Below, piece after piece: positions 14,417 to 15,480 of a stretch of 15,480 bases of DNA. The DNA comes from Flavobacteriaceae bacterium UBA2765 (GTDB lineage: Bacteria; Bacteroidota; Bacteroidia; Flavobacteriales; Flavobacteriaceae), in assembly GCA_002352665.1 (NCBI GenBank), contig DEIV01000075.1, positions 1 through 15,480 of the forward strand. Reading direction: 5' to 3'. The position numbers and the translations under genes are program-made. Under the pieces are notes generated by a model. It was not told the DNA's origin. It did not search any database and saw only the letters and a program-made list of their open reading frames with translations. How positions within the stretch are numbered: position 1 is the stretch's first letter; every line of letters begins with the position of its first letter.

Positions 14417-15070
14417 TTAATTATGCTGCAACACATAAAAATACACTGCTATAAAATGTGAAAAACTACCTAGTAATACAAAAATATGGAAAATAGCATG
14501 ATTAAATTTTAATTTTTCTATACTGTATAAGATGGCTCCAACCGTATAAAAAATACCTCCCGCCATTAACCAATACAATCCATTCAAAGGTAGTGTTGCT
14601 ATTAATGGTTTTATTGCAAAAATGATGATCCATCCCATAGCTACGTAGGCTGCGGTTGAAATTTTATCAAATCTACCGGTATAAAATAATTTAAAGAAAA
14701 TCCCTATTAAGGCAATACCCCAAGTAATGCCAAAAATAGTCCAACCCAATGCACCCTTTAGTGTAATTAAAGTAAAAGGAGTATAGGTACCTGCAATCAA
14801 CACATAAATAGCAGCATGATCTAAAATATTTAGTTTTCTACGGTATTTAGGTCGTTGAGAATAATGATAAAAAGTAGATGCAGAATACAGTAAAATTAAA
14901 CTAGCTCCAAAAATGGTAAAACTAACAATGTGTCGAGCAGAGCCATTATAACTTGCGTGAATTATCAATAACACCAATGCTGCAATACTTAATACCAAAC
15001 CTAAAGCATGGGTAATAACATTTAATTTTTCTTCGGTAGAATTATAATATGTTAAATGTTCATTTTTCAT
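14417..15070 (-). CDS. TrhA/hemolysin III family (PAQR-type) membrane protein
   Basis: This 217-residue seven-helix inner-membrane protein belongs to the hemolysin III group of the PAQR superfamily, members of which influence membrane lipid balance. Family marks are THALG (20-24), the S-x-x-x-H in SASTFYHY (Ser65, His69), LDHAAIYVLIAGTYTPF with Asp84-His85, and the C-terminal H-x-x-x-H (His191, His195) in NHAIFHIFVLLGSFSHF. These residues form the metal site of PAQR proteins. The start is the ATG at 15070 (MKNEHLTYYNSTEEKLNVITHALG). A longer frame opening at a TTG at 15127 would add 19 residues from a GC-rich stretch and does not fit the family. It is convergent with holB with a 37-base gap. 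The hemolysin name is historical and does not imply toxin activity. Confidence 0.9.
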   Translation of the reverse strand: MKNEHLTYYNSTEEKLNVITHALGLVLSIAALVLLIIHASYNGSARHIVSFTIFGASLILLYSASTFYHYSQRPKYRRKLNILDHAAIYVLIAGTYTPFTLITLKGALGWTIFGITWGIALIGIFFKLFYTGRFDKISTAAYVAMGWIIIFAIKPLIATLPLNGLYWLMAGGIFYTVGAILYSIEKLKFNHAIFHIFVLLGSFSHFIAVYFYVLQHN

Positions 15071-15079
15071 TAGTGAAAC

Positions 15080-15140
15080 TTTTTTTGAAGAGCCAATTAC
15101 TGGCTGACGAACCGGATGGCCGAGCAAGGCAGGTTTAAAT
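15080..15140. other. GC-rich stretch upstream of the TrhA-type gene
   Basis: Bases about 15089-15132 are close to 60% GC, against roughly one third in the surroundings. The stretch contains a short inverted repeat (AGCCA-ATTAC-TGGCT) and a possible second stem (AACC...GCC/GGC...GGTT). On the plus strand one frame reads ANYWLTNRMAEQGRFK and then TAA, like a protein C-terminus, but it is preceded in frame by TGA. It could be a 5' leader structure of the TrhA-type mRNA or the remnant of a lost gene. Confidence 0.35.
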
Positions 15141-15215
15141 AATCCCTAAAATTCATTAATTAATATTCTATTTATGACTCGTAACCTGCGTCCTATGTAT
15201 TTTAGTAAAGTAGAC

Positions 15216-15480
15216 TTATGTTTTTTGTCTCGCTTCTTCTATATCATCAACTAACTCATTATAAATAATATCAAACGCCTTTTGTTTTGTTGTTTCCATA
15301 TCCACTAATGTCAATCCTTTAGTGTCGATAAAATTATGAATTTTTACCCGTAATTTACCCGGCCAGCCACTAAAAAATGTCCAGGAAAAACGTTTTTTAA
15401 CATCATAAAAGGTCATAGGTACTATTGGGATCTGATGTTCAATCGCTAAACGAAAGGCACCATTTTTAAATTCGCTTAAA
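15216..15480 (-). CDS. plsC: 1-acyl-sn-glycerol-3-phosphate acyltransferase, C-terminal part
   Basis: The frame enters from the right edge (88 residues visible, gene start outside). The visible part begins LSEFKNGAFRLAIEHQIPIVPMTFYDV, which is motif III (F-x-x-G-A-F-x-x-A) and motif IV (I-P-I-V-P) of PlsC-type acyltransferases. These enzymes add the second acyl chain to lysophosphatidate at the inner membrane in phospholipid synthesis. Next comes a basic, aromatic stretch (KKRFSWTFFSGWPGKL), typical of a membrane-facing surface, then VKIHNFIDTKGLT and an acidic helix to the end. The H-x-x-x-x-D catalytic motif lies outside the window, so activity cannot be judged. A lysophospholipid or ornithine-lipid acyltransferase of the same family is an alternative. 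Confidence 0.85.
   Translation of the reverse strand, partial: LSEFKNGAFRLAIEHQIPIVPMTFYDVKKRFSWTFFSGWPGKLRVKIHNFIDTKGLTLVDMETTKQKAFDIIYNELVDDIEEARQKT

Noticed and set aside
15071..15127. Upstream extension of the TrhA-type protein by 19 residues from a TTG
   Set aside because: The family N-terminus fits the ATG at 15070, and the extension lies in the anomalous GC-rich stretch.

Overview
The window is low-GC chromosomal DNA, most likely from a marine-type flavobacterium (Bacteroidota, Flavobacteriaceae). Three things support this: the gliding-motility lipoprotein gene gldH sits in an overlapping ricT-gldH-PBP1A cluster, several genes carry Bacteroidota-type -7 elements (TAnnTTTG), and the gene content and codon use are flavobacterial. 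No tRNA, rRNA, CRISPR array or intact insertion sequence was seen.

Left part (1-4311): the window opens in a broken, GC-richer thiolase fragment. A stand-alone sucrose phosphorylase gene follows on the minus strand. Divergent from it is a Crp/Fnr-type regulator gene, followed by a small DUF2892 membrane protein and a type II sulfide:quinone oxidoreductase (SQR). A 16-bp palindrome of the form TGTRA-N6-TYACA lies before both the DUF2892 gene and the SQR gene, at about -41.5 from the start point predicted from the -7 element. This looks like a small self-contained sulfide-oxidation regulon, with the adjacent regulator as a class II activator. Terminators end the DUF2892 and SQR units.

Middle part (4313-9103), all minus strand: an OmpA-type coiled-coil lipoprotein, a tiny three-helix membrane protein (TTG start) and an ABC ATPase read in one direction with a 4-bp overlap between the last two. 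Upstream are exodeoxyribonuclease III and an acyl-CoA synthetase that resembles plant AAE17/AAE18. The 3' end of the synthetase gene runs into a REP-like palindrome.

Right part (9104-15480): ricT, gldH and a class A penicillin-binding protein form an operon with two 8-bp overlaps on the minus strand. Divergent from it is holB (DNA polymerase III delta'), probably with a leaderless mRNA. A TrhA/hemolysin-III-type membrane protein lies on the minus strand, convergent with holB, and the C-terminal part of a PlsC-type acyltransferase runs off the right edge.

Most genes are ordinary flavobacterial core genes. The observations most worth following are the paired operators of the SQR cassette, the small ABC/membrane-protein module, and three short protein-like, GC-richer remnants (2-115, about 8970-9035, about 15080-15140) that may mark gene decay, transfer or assembly joints.
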